NCBI RefSeq assembly: GCF_002914525.1
Contig: NZ_LODW01000045.1
Span: forward strand, 62,001 to 126,000
Direction of reading: 5' to 3'
Origin: Rhizobium hidalgonense
GTDB taxonomy: Bacteria > Pseudomonadota > Alphaproteobacteria > Rhizobiales > Rhizobiaceae
Length of the DNA stretch: 64,000 nt
In this document: one piece after another, positions 28,916 through 37,144 of the stretch
Numbering within the stretch: position 1 is the first letter of the stretch
Layout of the letters: every line of letters begins with the position of its first letter
Program-made: the position numbers and the translations under genes
Notes under the pieces: generated by a model
The model's input: the letters and a program-made list of their open reading frames with translations, nothing else
The model's database searches: none
What the model was told of the DNA's origin: nothing

Positions 28916-31465
28916 ATGCGTACTTCACCATGGCTGGTGTTCACCTATGCGGTGATCATCTTTCTCGGCCTATTGATCGCCCTGCCGAACGTCCTGCCGC
29001 AATCCGTCCTTCAGCGGGTGCCGACATGGCTGCCGCATGAGCAGGTGTCGCTCGGCCTCGACCTTCGCGGCGGCTCGCATCTCGTTCTGGAAGTCGACGA
29101 GGCGGATCTGACCAAGGAGCGGCTGCAATCGCTGCTTCAGGACGCGCGCCGTGTGCTGCGCGAAAAGGGCATCCAGCCGAAGGCCGTCGTGCGCAGCCAG
29201 AACCAGATCGTCGTGACGCTCGCCGACGCCACGCAGAGCGATGCCGCCGTCACCGAACTCAAGACGCTCGCCAACCCGATCAGCACCGGCCTCAGCGCCG
29301 GCCAGGCGGATCTTGATGTCACGGCGAACGGGGCGACCATTACCGTCGGCTTCTCCCGGGCCGGCATCTCCGCCAATGTCGACAACGCCGTCCAGCAGAG
29401 CCTTGAAGTCATCCGCCAGCGCGTCGACCAGGTCGGCGTCTCCGAGCCGACCATTCAGCGCATCGGCGCCAATCGTGTGCTCGTGCAGCTTCCGGGTGCG
29501 CAGGATCCGACGCGGCTGCGCCAACTTCTGGGCTCCACGGCGAAGATGTCATTCCACATGGTGGCCCCGAACAATCAGCCCGGCCCGGGCGTGACCATGA
29601 TGCAGGACGAAGAAGGCCGGTCCTATGCGGTTCTCGACCGCGTCGAACTCTCCGGCGACCGCCTTTCGGATGCCCGCGTCAGCTTCGACCCGAACACGCA
29701 TGAGCCGGTCGTCAGCTTCCGCTTCGACAGCGCCGGCGCCACCCGCTTTGCCGATATCACCCGTCAGAATGTCGGCAATCCCTTCGCCATCGTCCTCGAC
29801 GACAAGGTGCTGAGCGCACCCAATATCCGCGAGCCGATCACCGGCGGTTCCGGCCAGATCTCCGGCAACTTCTCGGCCGACAGCGCAACGACGCTTGCCG
29901 CCATGCTGCGCGCCGGCGCCCTGCCCGCCAAGCTGACGGTCATCGAGGAACGCACTGTCGGCGCCGATCTGGGCGCCGACGCCATCAAGATGGGTATCTA
30001 TTCCGGCATCGTCGGCTTTATCCTCGTCGCACTCTTCATCTTCGTGCTCTATGGCACCTGGGGCGTGCTGGCAAATATCGCGCTGCTGATCCACACGATC
30101 CTCACCTTCTCGGCCCTGACGCTGGTGGGTGCGACGCTGACGCTGCCGGGTATTGCCGGTGTCGTGCTCGGCATCGGCCTTGCGGTCGACGCCAACGTTC
30201 TCATCAACGAGCGTATTCGTGAAGAGACGCGCAAGGGCAAGGGCGCCTTTGCCGCCATCGATACGGGCTTCAACCGTGCCTATTCGACGATCATCGACGG
30301 CAATATGACGGCCCTGATCGCCGCGGCCATTCTGTTCTTTTTCGGTTCCGGACCGGTTCGCGGCTTTGCCGTGACCATGGCGCTCGGCCTGATCATCTCG
30401 ATGTTCACCTCGGTCGCCTTCGTTCGCGTTGCCATGATCGAGATCACCCGCCGCCGCAAGTACAAGGTGCTGAACATCCGGCCATTGATTCCGTTCAGCC
30501 CCTATGACAAGCACATCGAGTTCATGAAGGCGCGCTTCTTCGGCGTCACCGTTTCGGCGCTGCTGTCGATTGCCTCCGTCGTGCTCTTCATTCACCCCGG
30601 CCTCAACTACGGCGTCGACTTCCGCGGCGGCATCCAGATGTCCGTCAAGACTCAAGGGGCGGCCGATCTTGCCAAGTTCCGCGAAGGTCTCGATAGTCTC
30701 GGCCTCGGCGAAATCACCCTGCAGTCCTTCGGCGACAAAAGCAGCATTCTCGTTCGCGCGCAGCGGCAGGAGGGCGGCGAAGAAGCGCAGACGGCGGCTG
30801 TGACCAAGCTGAAGGCCGAAGTCGCCAAGATCGATCCGACCGCTACCGTCGAAGGCACCGATGTCATCGGCCCGAAGGTCAGCGGCGAGCTTGCCTGGGC
30901 CGGCATCCTGTCGGTGGTGATCGCCAGCCTCGCAATGCTCATCTATATCTGGGTGCGGTTCGAATGGCCGTTTGCCGTCGGCGCCATCGTCACGCTGGTG
31001 CTCGACGTCACCAAGGCGATCGGCTTCTTTGCGATCACCGGCCTCGACTTCAACCTGACGGCCATCGCCGCCATCCTGACACTCGTCGGTTACTCGGTGA
31101 ACGACAAGGTCGTCGTCTATGACCGCATGCGCGAAAATATGCGGCTCTACAAATCGATGCCGCTGCGCGAGATCATCGACAAGTCGATCAACGAGACCCT
31201 GGCACGAAGCCTCTACACCAATGCGACGGCCTTCCTCGCCCTGGTGCCGATGGCGATCTGGGGCGGCAGCGCCGTCTCGAGCTTCGCGATCCCGATGGTC
31301 TTCGGCATTCTCGTGGCCGGCGCCTCGTCGATCTTCATCGCGGCGCCGATCCTGCTCTTCCTCGGCGACTGGCGCCGCCGCCACGCCAAGGCTGCAACGG
31401 CCACCGATGGCGCCGTCGAAATCATCCCGCCCGAACAGGGTCGCCCGCGCAAGTCGGCGAGCTAA
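28916..31465 (+). CDS. secDF: SecD-SecF fusion, protein export accessory subunit
   Basis: SecDF uses the proton gradient to pull exported proteins across the membrane after SecYEG. Here both subunits are in one 849-residue chain, as in many rhizobia and in Bacillus. The SecD half has the first helix at 6-26, GLDLRGGSHLVLEVD, a large periplasmic P1 domain and TVGADLGADAIKMGIYSGIV; the SecF half begins near residue 535 with GVTVSALLSIASVVLFIHPG and GVDFRGGIQM. About twelve membrane segments are predicted. A strong terminator follows. Confidence 0.96.
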   Translation: MRTSPWLVFTYAVIIFLGLLIALPNVLPQSVLQRVPTWLPHEQVSLGLDLRGGSHLVLEVDEADLTKERLQSLLQDARRVLREKGIQPKAVVRSQNQIVVTLADATQSDAAVTELKTLANPISTGLSAGQADLDVTANGATITVGFSRAGISANVDNAVQQSLEVIRQRVDQVGVSEPTIQRIGANRVLVQLPGAQDPTRLRQLLGSTAKMSFHMVAPNNQPGPGVTMMQDEEGRSYAVLDRVELSGDRLSDARVSFDPNTHEPVVSFRFDSAGATRFADITRQNVGNPFAIVLDDKVLSAPNIREPITGGSGQISGNFSADSATTLAAMLRAGALPAKLTVIEERTVGADLGADAIKMGIYSGIVGFILVALFIFVLYGTWGVLANIALLIHTILTFSALTLVGATLTLPGIAGVVLGIGLAVDANVLINERIREETRKGKGAFAAIDTGFNRAYSTIIDGNMTALIAAAILFFFGSGPVRGFAVTMALGLIISMFTSVAFVRVAMIEITRRRKYKVLNIRPLIPFSPYDKHIEFMKARFFGVTVSALLSIASVVLFIHPGLNYGVDFRGGIQMSVKTQGAADLAKFREGLDSLGLGEITLQSFGDKSSILVRAQRQEGGEEAQTAAVTKLKAEVAKIDPTATVEGTDVIGPKVSGELAWAGILSVVIASLAMLIYIWVRFEWPFAVGAIVTLVLDVTKAIGFFAITGLDFNLTAIAAILTLVGYSVNDKVVVYDRMRENMRLYKSMPLREIIDKSINETLARSLYTNATAFLALVPMAIWGGSAVSSFAIPMVFGILVAGASSIFIAAPILLFLGDWRRRHAKAATATDGAVEIIPPEQGRPRKSAS

Positions 31466-31490
31466 AATCCGCGTGTTAACGCATCCTTGA

Positions 31491-31526
31491 AGAGGGCGCC
31501 GGTTGCAGAGCCGGCGCCCTCTTTCT
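31491..31526 (+). terminator. Intrinsic terminator after secDF
   Basis: A perfect 12-bp stem (AGAGGGCGCCGG pairing with CCGGCGCCCTCT) with an 8-nt loop is followed by TTCT. It lies 25 nt past the secDF stop. Confidence 0.85.
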
Positions 31527-31572
31527 ATTGTCGATAATTGCAGGGATAAAATCCTGCAGCGATTCAAAGGAT

Positions 31573-31616
31573 TACAGCGTCCTTAGCGCGTCTGAAAAGG
31601 ATGCGCGGCGCTGCAG
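31573..31616. repeat. Rhizobium-type short palindromic repeat, copy 1
   Basis: A 44-bp element beginning TACAGCGTCCTTAGCGCG and ending GCGCGGCGCTGCAG, with complementary ends (CAGCG and CGCTG) and a GCGC inner stem. It resembles the short intergenic palindromes common in Rhizobium genomes. Related elements lie at 32350 and 52031. This copy lies before the minimal histidine kinase gene. Confidence 0.65.
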
Positions 31617-31638
31617 CAGAGATCGGGGGAACCGCCAG

Positions 31639-32346
31639 ATGTCATCAAACCCGACGAGACGACCGGAAACCGACGACAACAATGAGGAGCGCATCAAGCG
31701 ATTTCTCGCAACCGCCTCGCACGATCTGCAATCGCCGCTACGCCATATCGCCATGTATGCCGAGCTGCTGCTCGACGATCTCGAGGAAACGCTCGACGGC
31801 GAACAGCGTCAGAGCCTCCGGATGATCATGGAAAAGGCGCAAGCCGCACAACGCCTGACCAAGGCACTGATGAGCCTTGCCGGCGGAACACCTCAAGTGA
31901 CGCCCGAAGAGGTCGATCTGCAGGCGCTGGCCGAAAATGTCTGGCGCGAACTGACCGACGAAACCGCGGTTCGCGATGCGACGCTGGAAAGCCGGGGCCT
32001 GCCCTCCCTCCGGAGCGATCCTGCCCTGCTGGGCCTGGTGCTCCGGCACCTGCTGACCAACGCCCTGAGCTATCGTAGCGAAGCGCCACTCCATGTGGTC
32101 ATTGCCGCGGAGCGGCAGGAGGCGGATTGGTTCATCCGGGTTTCCGACAGTGGGACTGGCATCGATCCGGCCTATCGGGAGCGGATCTTCGAACCGTTCT
32201 GGAAATTGCCGCAGGCGGGAACGGTGCCTGGCGCCGGTCTCGGACTGACGACGGCGCGAGAGATCCTGGCAGCGCTCGGCGGTGATCTCAGCCTCGAAGA
32301 TTCCGATGCAAGCGGCAGCCGCTTCCTCATCCGCCTTCCCGCCTGA
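31639..32346 (+). CDS. Minimal soluble sensor histidine kinase
   Basis: A 235-residue protein that consists almost only of a dimerisation/phospho-acceptor domain (H28 in FLATASHDLQSPLRH) and an ATPase domain (N box LRHLLTNALSYRS, G1 DSGTGID, G2 GAGLGLTTAREIL). There is no input domain, so it probably takes its signal from a partner or acts as a phosphotransfer protein. The ATG at 31639 is used; an upstream TTG frame has no homology-like sequence. The convergent receiver gene next to it is a candidate partner. Confidence 0.87.
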   Translation: MSSNPTRRPETDDNNEERIKRFLATASHDLQSPLRHIAMYAELLLDDLEETLDGEQRQSLRMIMEKAQAAQRLTKALMSLAGGTPQVTPEEVDLQALAENVWRELTDETAVRDATLESRGLPSLRSDPALLGLVLRHLLTNALSYRSEAPLHVVIAAERQEADWFIRVSDSGTGIDPAYRERIFEPFWKLPQAGTVPGAGLGLTTAREILAALGGDLSLEDSDASGSRFLIRLPA

Positions 32347-32349
32347 GCT

Positions 32350-32379
32350 TACAGCGCGCGCGTCTTTTCAGATGCTGTA
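32350..32379. repeat. Rhizobium-type short palindromic repeat, copy 2
   Basis: A 30-bp element with perfect ends TACAGC/GCTGTA around GCGCGCGTCTTTTCAGAT. It lies between two convergent genes and its right arm reaches into the last codons of the receiver gene on the minus strand. As it forms a hairpin it might also act as a terminator for either gene. Confidence 0.6.
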
Positions 32380-32805
32380 ATCGTCCTTCCAGAAATCCGG
32401 GACGTCGTAGTTCACATATTCGCGGATGATGTGCTGCAGCGTCTGGGCGTCGATTTCGTCCTTGCCGATGCGAAAATCGACGCCGTAATCCGGGAATTCC
32501 TGAAAATAGCCGCCGGATATGTCGGTCGAGACGACGCCGATCGGGCCGGTGTAACCGATGCCGCGCAGCTCCGGCACCGTCTCGCGGAAATCGGCGTTCG
32601 GCAGAAGGCGGTTGTCGAGCAGGATGAGATCGAAACGCGCCAAGCGGATCTTTTCCAGCGCGTCACCGATCGACGGCGAATATTCAACCTCGACGGCCGG
32701 CTCGGAGAGATCGGCGATCTTCTTCTTGAGCGCACGGAATTCGATGAATTCGTCGTCGACAAACAGAACCTTTACGGCGTTCCTTCGGCTCGTTTCGGTG
32801 ATCAT
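32368..32805 (-). CDS. Receiver-only response regulator
   Basis: A 145-residue protein with one receiver domain: acidic pair D17-D18 (VLFVDDEF), phosphoacceptor D64 (LILLDNRLLPN) and a lysine in FRIGKDE near residue 115. The DxRLLPN context is unlike CheY and suggests another class. A C-terminal extension of about 15 residues ends in DVPDFWKDDYSI. It lies 30 nt after the LuxR-type regulator on the same strand and converges on the minimal kinase, so the three genes may form one signalling set. Confidence 0.85.
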   Translation of the reverse strand: MITETSRRNAVKVLFVDDEFIEFRALKKKIADLSEPAVEVEYSPSIGDALEKIRLARFDLILLDNRLLPNADFRETVPELRGIGYTGPIGVVSTDISGGYFQEFPDYGVDFRIGKDEIDAQTLQHIIREYVNYDVPDFWKDDYSI

Positions 32806-32835
32806 CGTCTCAATTCCCCAATCCCGAAACCAGCG

Positions 32836-33540
32836 TCACGTAACCAAACCGTTCCTCAAGGCGATCGCCACCATGTGAACGCGGTTGACAGCGTCAAGTT
32901 TGCGCGCCGCCGCGGTAATGTGCGAATTGACCGTATGTTCGGAAAGACCGAGGATGATGGCGATCTCAGCCGACGTCTTGCCTTCGCTCGTCCATTTGAC
33001 GATTTCCTGCTCGCGATGGGTCAGCCGTCCGGACATTTCCGGCGTCAGGATTTCCTCATACAGCTTGTCGAAAATCCGCATGGCGTCGAGAAGCATGTCG
33101 GCAATCTCGCTCTGATCCGGCTCCTGACGCTCGCCGCTGAGCACGAGGCAATAACGCCGCCCTTCCGGGGTGAACAGCGGGATGAACAGAAAGACGCCAC
33201 TCAGGAATTCGTTGAAAACGAGATCGGAGCGATAATCTTCCGGCTTTGCGCTCCTGCCGTGAACCGGCGTTGCCAGAAACTGGGCGGACTTTGCCCGGAC
33301 GGTCCCGAGCGCTTCCTTCAGCGTCGTGATGAAAAGGCCGACACGCCGCTCTGCGACATTGGTGATGACGATATCGCGCTCACCGAAAGGCGCCGAAGCC
33401 TCGGAAATACGGGCCAGCGCGAAACTATCGAAATTGTAGTGCTGTGCCGCAGACTTCAGCAGCCGGAAAAAATCGGTGCGGTTGATCGCCCGGCTCAGCT
33501 CCGGTCCGGCATGAAAGGGAATTGCCGGGGCGTTGTTCAT
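32836..33540 (-). CDS. LuxR-family regulator with N-terminal ligand-like domain
   Basis: The 234-residue protein has a C-terminal LuxR helix-turn-helix (LTHREQEIVKWTSEGKTSAE, then IAIILGLSEHTVNSHITAAA) and an N-terminal domain of about 160 residues similar in layout to the autoinducer-binding fold of LuxR and to VisN/VisR. No luxI-type synthase is in the window. ATG at 33540 is preferred over a GTG two codons upstream because of the AGGAAGAG site. A receiver-only gene follows 30 nt downstream. Confidence 0.87.
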   Translation of the reverse strand: MNNAPAIPFHAGPELSRAINRTDFFRLLKSAAQHYNFDSFALARISEASAPFGERDIVITNVAERRVGLFITTLKEALGTVRAKSAQFLATPVHGRSAKPEDYRSDLVFNEFLSGVFLFIPLFTPEGRRYCLVLSGERQEPDQSEIADMLLDAMRIFDKLYEEILTPEMSGRLTHREQEIVKWTSEGKTSAEIAIILGLSEHTVNSHITAAARKLDAVNRVHMVAIALRNGLVT

Positions 33541-34015
33541 TCCCACTCTTCCTCTCCTCGATGCCTCCGATCCCGAAATCTTGGGATATACGTCTTAGAC
33601 GCGAAGAGCTACAAAAATTGCGAGACGGTTGATGACGAATATCGAAACGGGGACTTTCGACATTCAAAGGCGGAAATCATCAATTATCTCAACTACAAGT
33701 GATGCACGGGCAGATTTTACTGAGGGGCAGTAGTTCTTACCTGGGTATCGTATTCTTCCTGCATTCAACATCCATGAATGCAGGAAGGCAGTGCCAGACG
33801 TAAGCGCGAGAGAGCCGACAGACCCATTCAGCTAAGGGGTTGGCTGATGTTCGTGGCGGCGAACGCGGGTCAATCGGTTCTCTCAGCGCTTACTTTGCGT
33901 ATCATTTCCTTCGCTTCGGTTGCATCTTGTTATGCGTCCTCGACCTTGTCAATTGCGGTTTGCCGTATGGTTGGGACATAGGAGGGGAAACAAGTTACCG
34001 GGCCTTTGCCGTTTC
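33541..34015. other. Non-coding stretch with a perfect inverted repeat
   Basis: No credible gene is seen. The stretch lies between the start of the LuxR-type gene and the stop of a receiver gene (both minus strand), so it holds the LuxR-type promoter. It is richer in A and T than its surroundings and contains the 33-bp inverted repeat listed separately. Confidence 0.5.
33755..33787. repeat. Perfect 13-bp inverted repeat
   Basis: Arms CTTCCTGCATTCA (33755-33767) and TGAATGCAGGAAG (33775-33787) are exact complements around the 7-nt loop ACATCCA. No T-run follows on the plus strand; on the minus strand the hairpin is followed by AATACGATACC, also not a terminator. It may be an operator, an RNA hairpin or a repeat unit. 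Confidence 0.75.
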
Positions 34016-34393
34016 CTACATCTCAAGATTGAGAATCATCCCGGCGAGATCAAGCGGCTTTTCCAGATAGGCATCGGCGCCGGCCTTAAGCGAGCGCGCG
34101 CGATCCTCGGCAGCATCCGAGCCGCTGCAAATGGCAAGCCGCATCGCCTTGAAGCGATCGTCCCGGCGCAGCCTGCTCACCAGGGCGATGCCGCTGTCGA
34201 GCGGCATGTAGAGATCGGCGACCAACAGTTCCGGCAGCGACCAGCCTTCCGCCGCACGCTGCTCCAGCGCCGCAAGCGCCGTCTCGGCGGTCGAGAAACA
34301 GAATAGATCGACCTCTATCTGCTGCTTCCTGCGGATATAGTCGAGATAGAAGAGATCATCCCTGCTGTCGTCGACGTAGATTATGGTAGGCAT
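34016..34393 (-). CDS. Receiver-only response regulator
   Basis: A 125-residue single receiver domain with acidic residues D8-D9 (IIYVDDSRDD), phosphoacceptor D60 (LLVADLYMPLDSG), a serine in AICSGSD and a lysine in AYLEKPLD. The DSRDD start is like the Rcp1 group of receivers. It is divergent from a membrane kinase gene across about 190 nt, which suggests a functional pair, though a second receiver lies downstream of that kinase. Confidence 0.88.
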   Translation of the reverse strand: MPTIIYVDDSRDDLFYLDYIRRKQQIEVDLFCFSTAETALAALEQRAAEGWSLPELLVADLYMPLDSGIALVSRLRRDDRFKAMRLAICSGSDAAEDRARSLKAGADAYLEKPLDLAGMILNLEM

Positions 34394-34586
34394 TCAGCAC
34401 CGTGATTGGATATTGTTCGAATGAACCTCGCTGTCTTTCGACGTCACGATATCGCGATTTCGCGAAAATTCGATCCATCTTCTCAAAAAATCATTTCGCA
34501 AAAAGCGCGGCGGCGCCCTCGCCTGCCTATTGAGTATTCCTCGATTTCGGAAAAAATGGCCGCGCGAACCGGGGAGGGCATGACGG

Positions 34587-36728
34587 GTGCAGGATAATGG
34601 CAACGTGGACCTGCAGGACCAGCGGCGGCGGCGACGCTACCGTGGCTTTGCGATTGCGGTCGGCTGCCTGATGCTGCTTCTCGGAACGAGCGCCCTTGCC
34701 GGCTGGCTGCTGCAGATCAAGGTGATCATTTCGCTGGTTCCCGGCTTTCCGTCGATGGCCTTCAACACCGCCCTCTGCTTCGTGCTGTCCGGCCTGGGGC
34801 TCGCCGCCTCGACGCTGGCCGCCCGTCGCTTTCGGTTGGCGGCAACGATCATGGCAGGGCTTGCGGCGGTGTTCGCCGCGGCCCGGCTGGTGGAAATCAT
34901 CACGATCGGGCGGACTTTCCACAATGTCGACGTGTTGATCACGCAGTTCCTGGTTCCGCCCGATTTCATCGCTGAGATCGGCGGCGGCATGGGGCCGAAC
35001 ACGGCGCTGGTCTTCCTGATCGCCAATCTTTCGCTGCTGCTCTCTCTCCACGCGGTGCGCAAAGGCCAGGTGGTGCAGGAGTTGACGAGCTACGTCGTCA
35101 TCACCCTCGGCATGATCGCGCTCGCCAGCTATGTCACCGATGCCGAACAGGGTTACCGTTGGGGGCCCTATGCGGCGATGGCGCTGCATACGGCGGTCGG
35201 CATAGTGATCTTCGGCTCGGGCCTGCTCGCGCGCTCCTGGTGGATGCAGCCGGCAAACCGGGCGCAAATCCCGCTGTGGATCCCGGCTGCGGTCTGCTTC
35301 ACCGGCCTTCTCGTCGATCTCTACACGCCGCTCGGCGTCGCCAACGGCATTCTCTATGTGCCGCTGGTGCTGACGGCGCTCTGGTTCGGCAACAGGAATG
35401 CGCCGCTTTTCTTCGCTTTTGCGTGCACCGTGCTTTTGATGCTCGGCTTTTTCGCGGTCAGGCACAACGAGACGGCATTCTGGCAGGAGATCGCCAACCG
35501 CACGATTACGGCGGCGACGCTCTGGCTGATCGCGATCCTCATCTTTTATTTCATGCGCAACAATCATAATCTCGAAACCGAGCGCGTCCGTTTCGGCGCG
35601 CTGGTGCGCGGCACGCCCGATGCCGTCATCGTCATCGACGAGGGGGGAACGATCAGGAGCTTCAACCCGGCGGCTGAAAGCATGTTCGGCTACTCCCCGC
35701 AGGAGACGATCGGACGGAATATCAAGATGCTGATGCCCGAACCCTACCATTCCGAGCATGACGGCTATCTCGCCCATTACCGGAAGACCGGCGAGGAGCG
35801 CATCATCGGCACGACGCGCATGGTCTCCGGACGACGCAGGAACGGCATCGTCTTTCCGATCGACGTCTCCATCAGCGCAGTCGCGACCGACGATACGAAG
35901 ATCTTCGTCGGCATCGTGCGCGACATCAGCGAGCGCGCCCGGCAGGAAGAGCGGATGAAAACGACGCTTGCCCAGTTGGAGGCCTATACGGCCGAACTCG
36001 AGCGCAGCAACCACGATCTCGACGAATTCGCCTATATCGCCTCGCATGATCTCAAGGAGCCGCTGCGCGGCCTGCACAACCACTCGCGATTTCTCCTGGA
36101 GGACTATGAGGACAAGCTCGACGACGACGGCGTGCGCCGGTTGAACCGGCTGGTGCGCCTTAGCCAGCGCATGGAAAAACTCGTCAACGACCTGCTTTAT
36201 TTCTCCCGGCTCGGGCGGCAGCAGCTGGCGGTCAAACGCACCGACATCGGCCTGATCATCAAGGATGTCGTCGCGACGATGGAACTGCTGCTGGAGGAAC
36301 GGCATGCCAGGGTCATCATCGACGGCAAGTTGCCGGATGTGGTCTGCGACGCGCCGCGGCTTACGGAGGTCTTCCGCAATCTCATCACCAATGCGATCAA
36401 ATACAACGACAAACCGGCGCCGCTGGTTTCGATCGGCTATCTCGATCGGTTCGTCGGCCACGACGGCACGATTGCCCGCAACGTGTTTTTCGTCAGGGAT
36501 AACGGCAAGGGCATACCCCAGGAATTCCATGAGGACATTTTCCGCATTTTCAAACGGCTGGAAAAGTCGCAGGATTCCGACGACGGCACCGGAGCAGGCC
36601 TGACCTTCGTCCGCAAGATCATCGCCCGGCACAATGGCGATATCTGGCTGGAATCGGAGGTCGGCGCCGGCACGACATTCTATTTTACATTGGGAAAAAA
36701 GCGCGAGGGGCACAATGCAGCAGCGTGA
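34587..36728 (+). CDS. Membrane sensor kinase with FixL-like haem PAS domain (GTG start)
   Basis: The 713-residue protein has an N-terminal membrane part (about eight segments, residues 20-323), a PAS domain (about 335-450), a coiled linker and a kinase module with phospho-histidine H487 (IASHDLKEPLRG) plus an ATPase domain (NAIKYNDK, DNGKGIP, GTGAGLTFVRKI). The PAS segment MLMPEPYHSEHDGYLAHYRK closely follows FixL: H391 matches the haem-ligand histidine and R411 the oxygen-sensing arginine. The kinase type is that of phytochrome-like enzymes paired with Rcp1 receivers. The GTG start has GGGGAGGG 8 nt upstream. It overlaps the next receiver gene by 14 nt. Confidence 0.88.
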   Translation: MQDNGNVDLQDQRRRRRYRGFAIAVGCLMLLLGTSALAGWLLQIKVIISLVPGFPSMAFNTALCFVLSGLGLAASTLAARRFRLAATIMAGLAAVFAAARLVEIITIGRTFHNVDVLITQFLVPPDFIAEIGGGMGPNTALVFLIANLSLLLSLHAVRKGQVVQELTSYVVITLGMIALASYVTDAEQGYRWGPYAAMALHTAVGIVIFGSGLLARSWWMQPANRAQIPLWIPAAVCFTGLLVDLYTPLGVANGILYVPLVLTALWFGNRNAPLFFAFACTVLLMLGFFAVRHNETAFWQEIANRTITAATLWLIAILIFYFMRNNHNLETERVRFGALVRGTPDAVIVIDEGGTIRSFNPAAESMFGYSPQETIGRNIKMLMPEPYHSEHDGYLAHYRKTGEERIIGTTRMVSGRRRNGIVFPIDVSISAVATDDTKIFVGIVRDISERARQEERMKTTLAQLEAYTAELERSNHDLDEFAYIASHDLKEPLRGLHNHSRFLLEDYEDKLDDDGVRRLNRLVRLSQRMEKLVNDLLYFSRLGRQQLAVKRTDIGLIIKDVVATMELLLEERHARVIIDGKLPDVVCDAPRLTEVFRNLITNAIKYNDKPAPLVSIGYLDRFVGHDGTIARNVFFVRDNGKGIPQEFHEDIFRIFKRLEKSQDSDDGTGAGLTFVRKIIARHNGDIWLESEVGAGTTFYFTLGKKREGHNAAA

Positions 36729-37140
36729 CACGCAACCGATCCTGATCGTCGAGGACAGCGAAGACGATTTCGAAGCGACCATGCGCGCCTTCAAACGCAC
36801 CAACCTGCGCAACTCGATCCGCTGGGCGGCCTCGGGGCAGGAGGCGCTCGACATGCTGGCCTCGATGGTGCCGAAACCGGGGCTGATTTTGCTCGACCTC
36901 AACATGCCGGGCCTTGACGGCCGCAAGACGCTGGAGGCAATCAAGTCGAACGCCAGCTGGCGCAAGATCCCGGTGGTGATCCTCACCACTTCCGACGACG
37001 AGCGGGATATCGAAGGCTGCTATGCGCTCGGCGCCAATACCTATGTGCAGAAGCCGGTCGATCTCGACGGGCTGTTTGCGGCGATCCAGCGGCTGAAGGA
37101 ATACTGGTTCGAAATCGCCATCCTGCCGCTCGAGGACTGA
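36715..37140 (+). CDS. Rcp1-type receiver-only response regulator
   Basis: A 141-residue receiver: LIVEDSEDDFEATMRAFKRT at the start, phosphoacceptor D61 (LILLDLNMPGLDG), threonines in ILTTSDDERDIEGCY and lysine in YVQKPVD. This is the Rcp1 pattern of receivers that serve phytochrome-like kinases. The start lies 14 nt inside the end of the upstream kinase gene, so translational coupling and a cognate pair are likely. No output domain is present. Confidence 0.9.
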   Translation: MQQRDTQPILIVEDSEDDFEATMRAFKRTNLRNSIRWAASGQEALDMLASMVPKPGLILLDLNMPGLDGRKTLEAIKSNASWRKIPVVILTTSDDERDIEGCYALGANTYVQKPVDLDGLFAAIQRLKEYWFEIAILPLED

Positions 37141-37144
37141 CAGA

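Noticed and set aside
29549..31567. 672-codon minus-strand frame opposite secDF
   Set aside because: Shadow frame with low-complexity Glu/Arg/Gln composition; secDF is unambiguous.
32836..33540. Quorum-sensing pair
   Set aside because: The LuxR-type regulator has no luxI-type synthase nearby and its N-terminal domain is as close to VisN/VisR as to autoinducer receptors.
33778..33981. 67-codon plus-strand frame next to the inverted repeat
   Set aside because: Starts within the inverted repeat, shows no ribosome site and no conserved pattern.
34527..36989. 820-codon minus-strand frame opposite the FixL-like kinase
   Set aside because: Composition is that of a shadow frame (rich in Arg, His, Asp, Gln), and the plus-strand frame has membrane, PAS and kinase domains.
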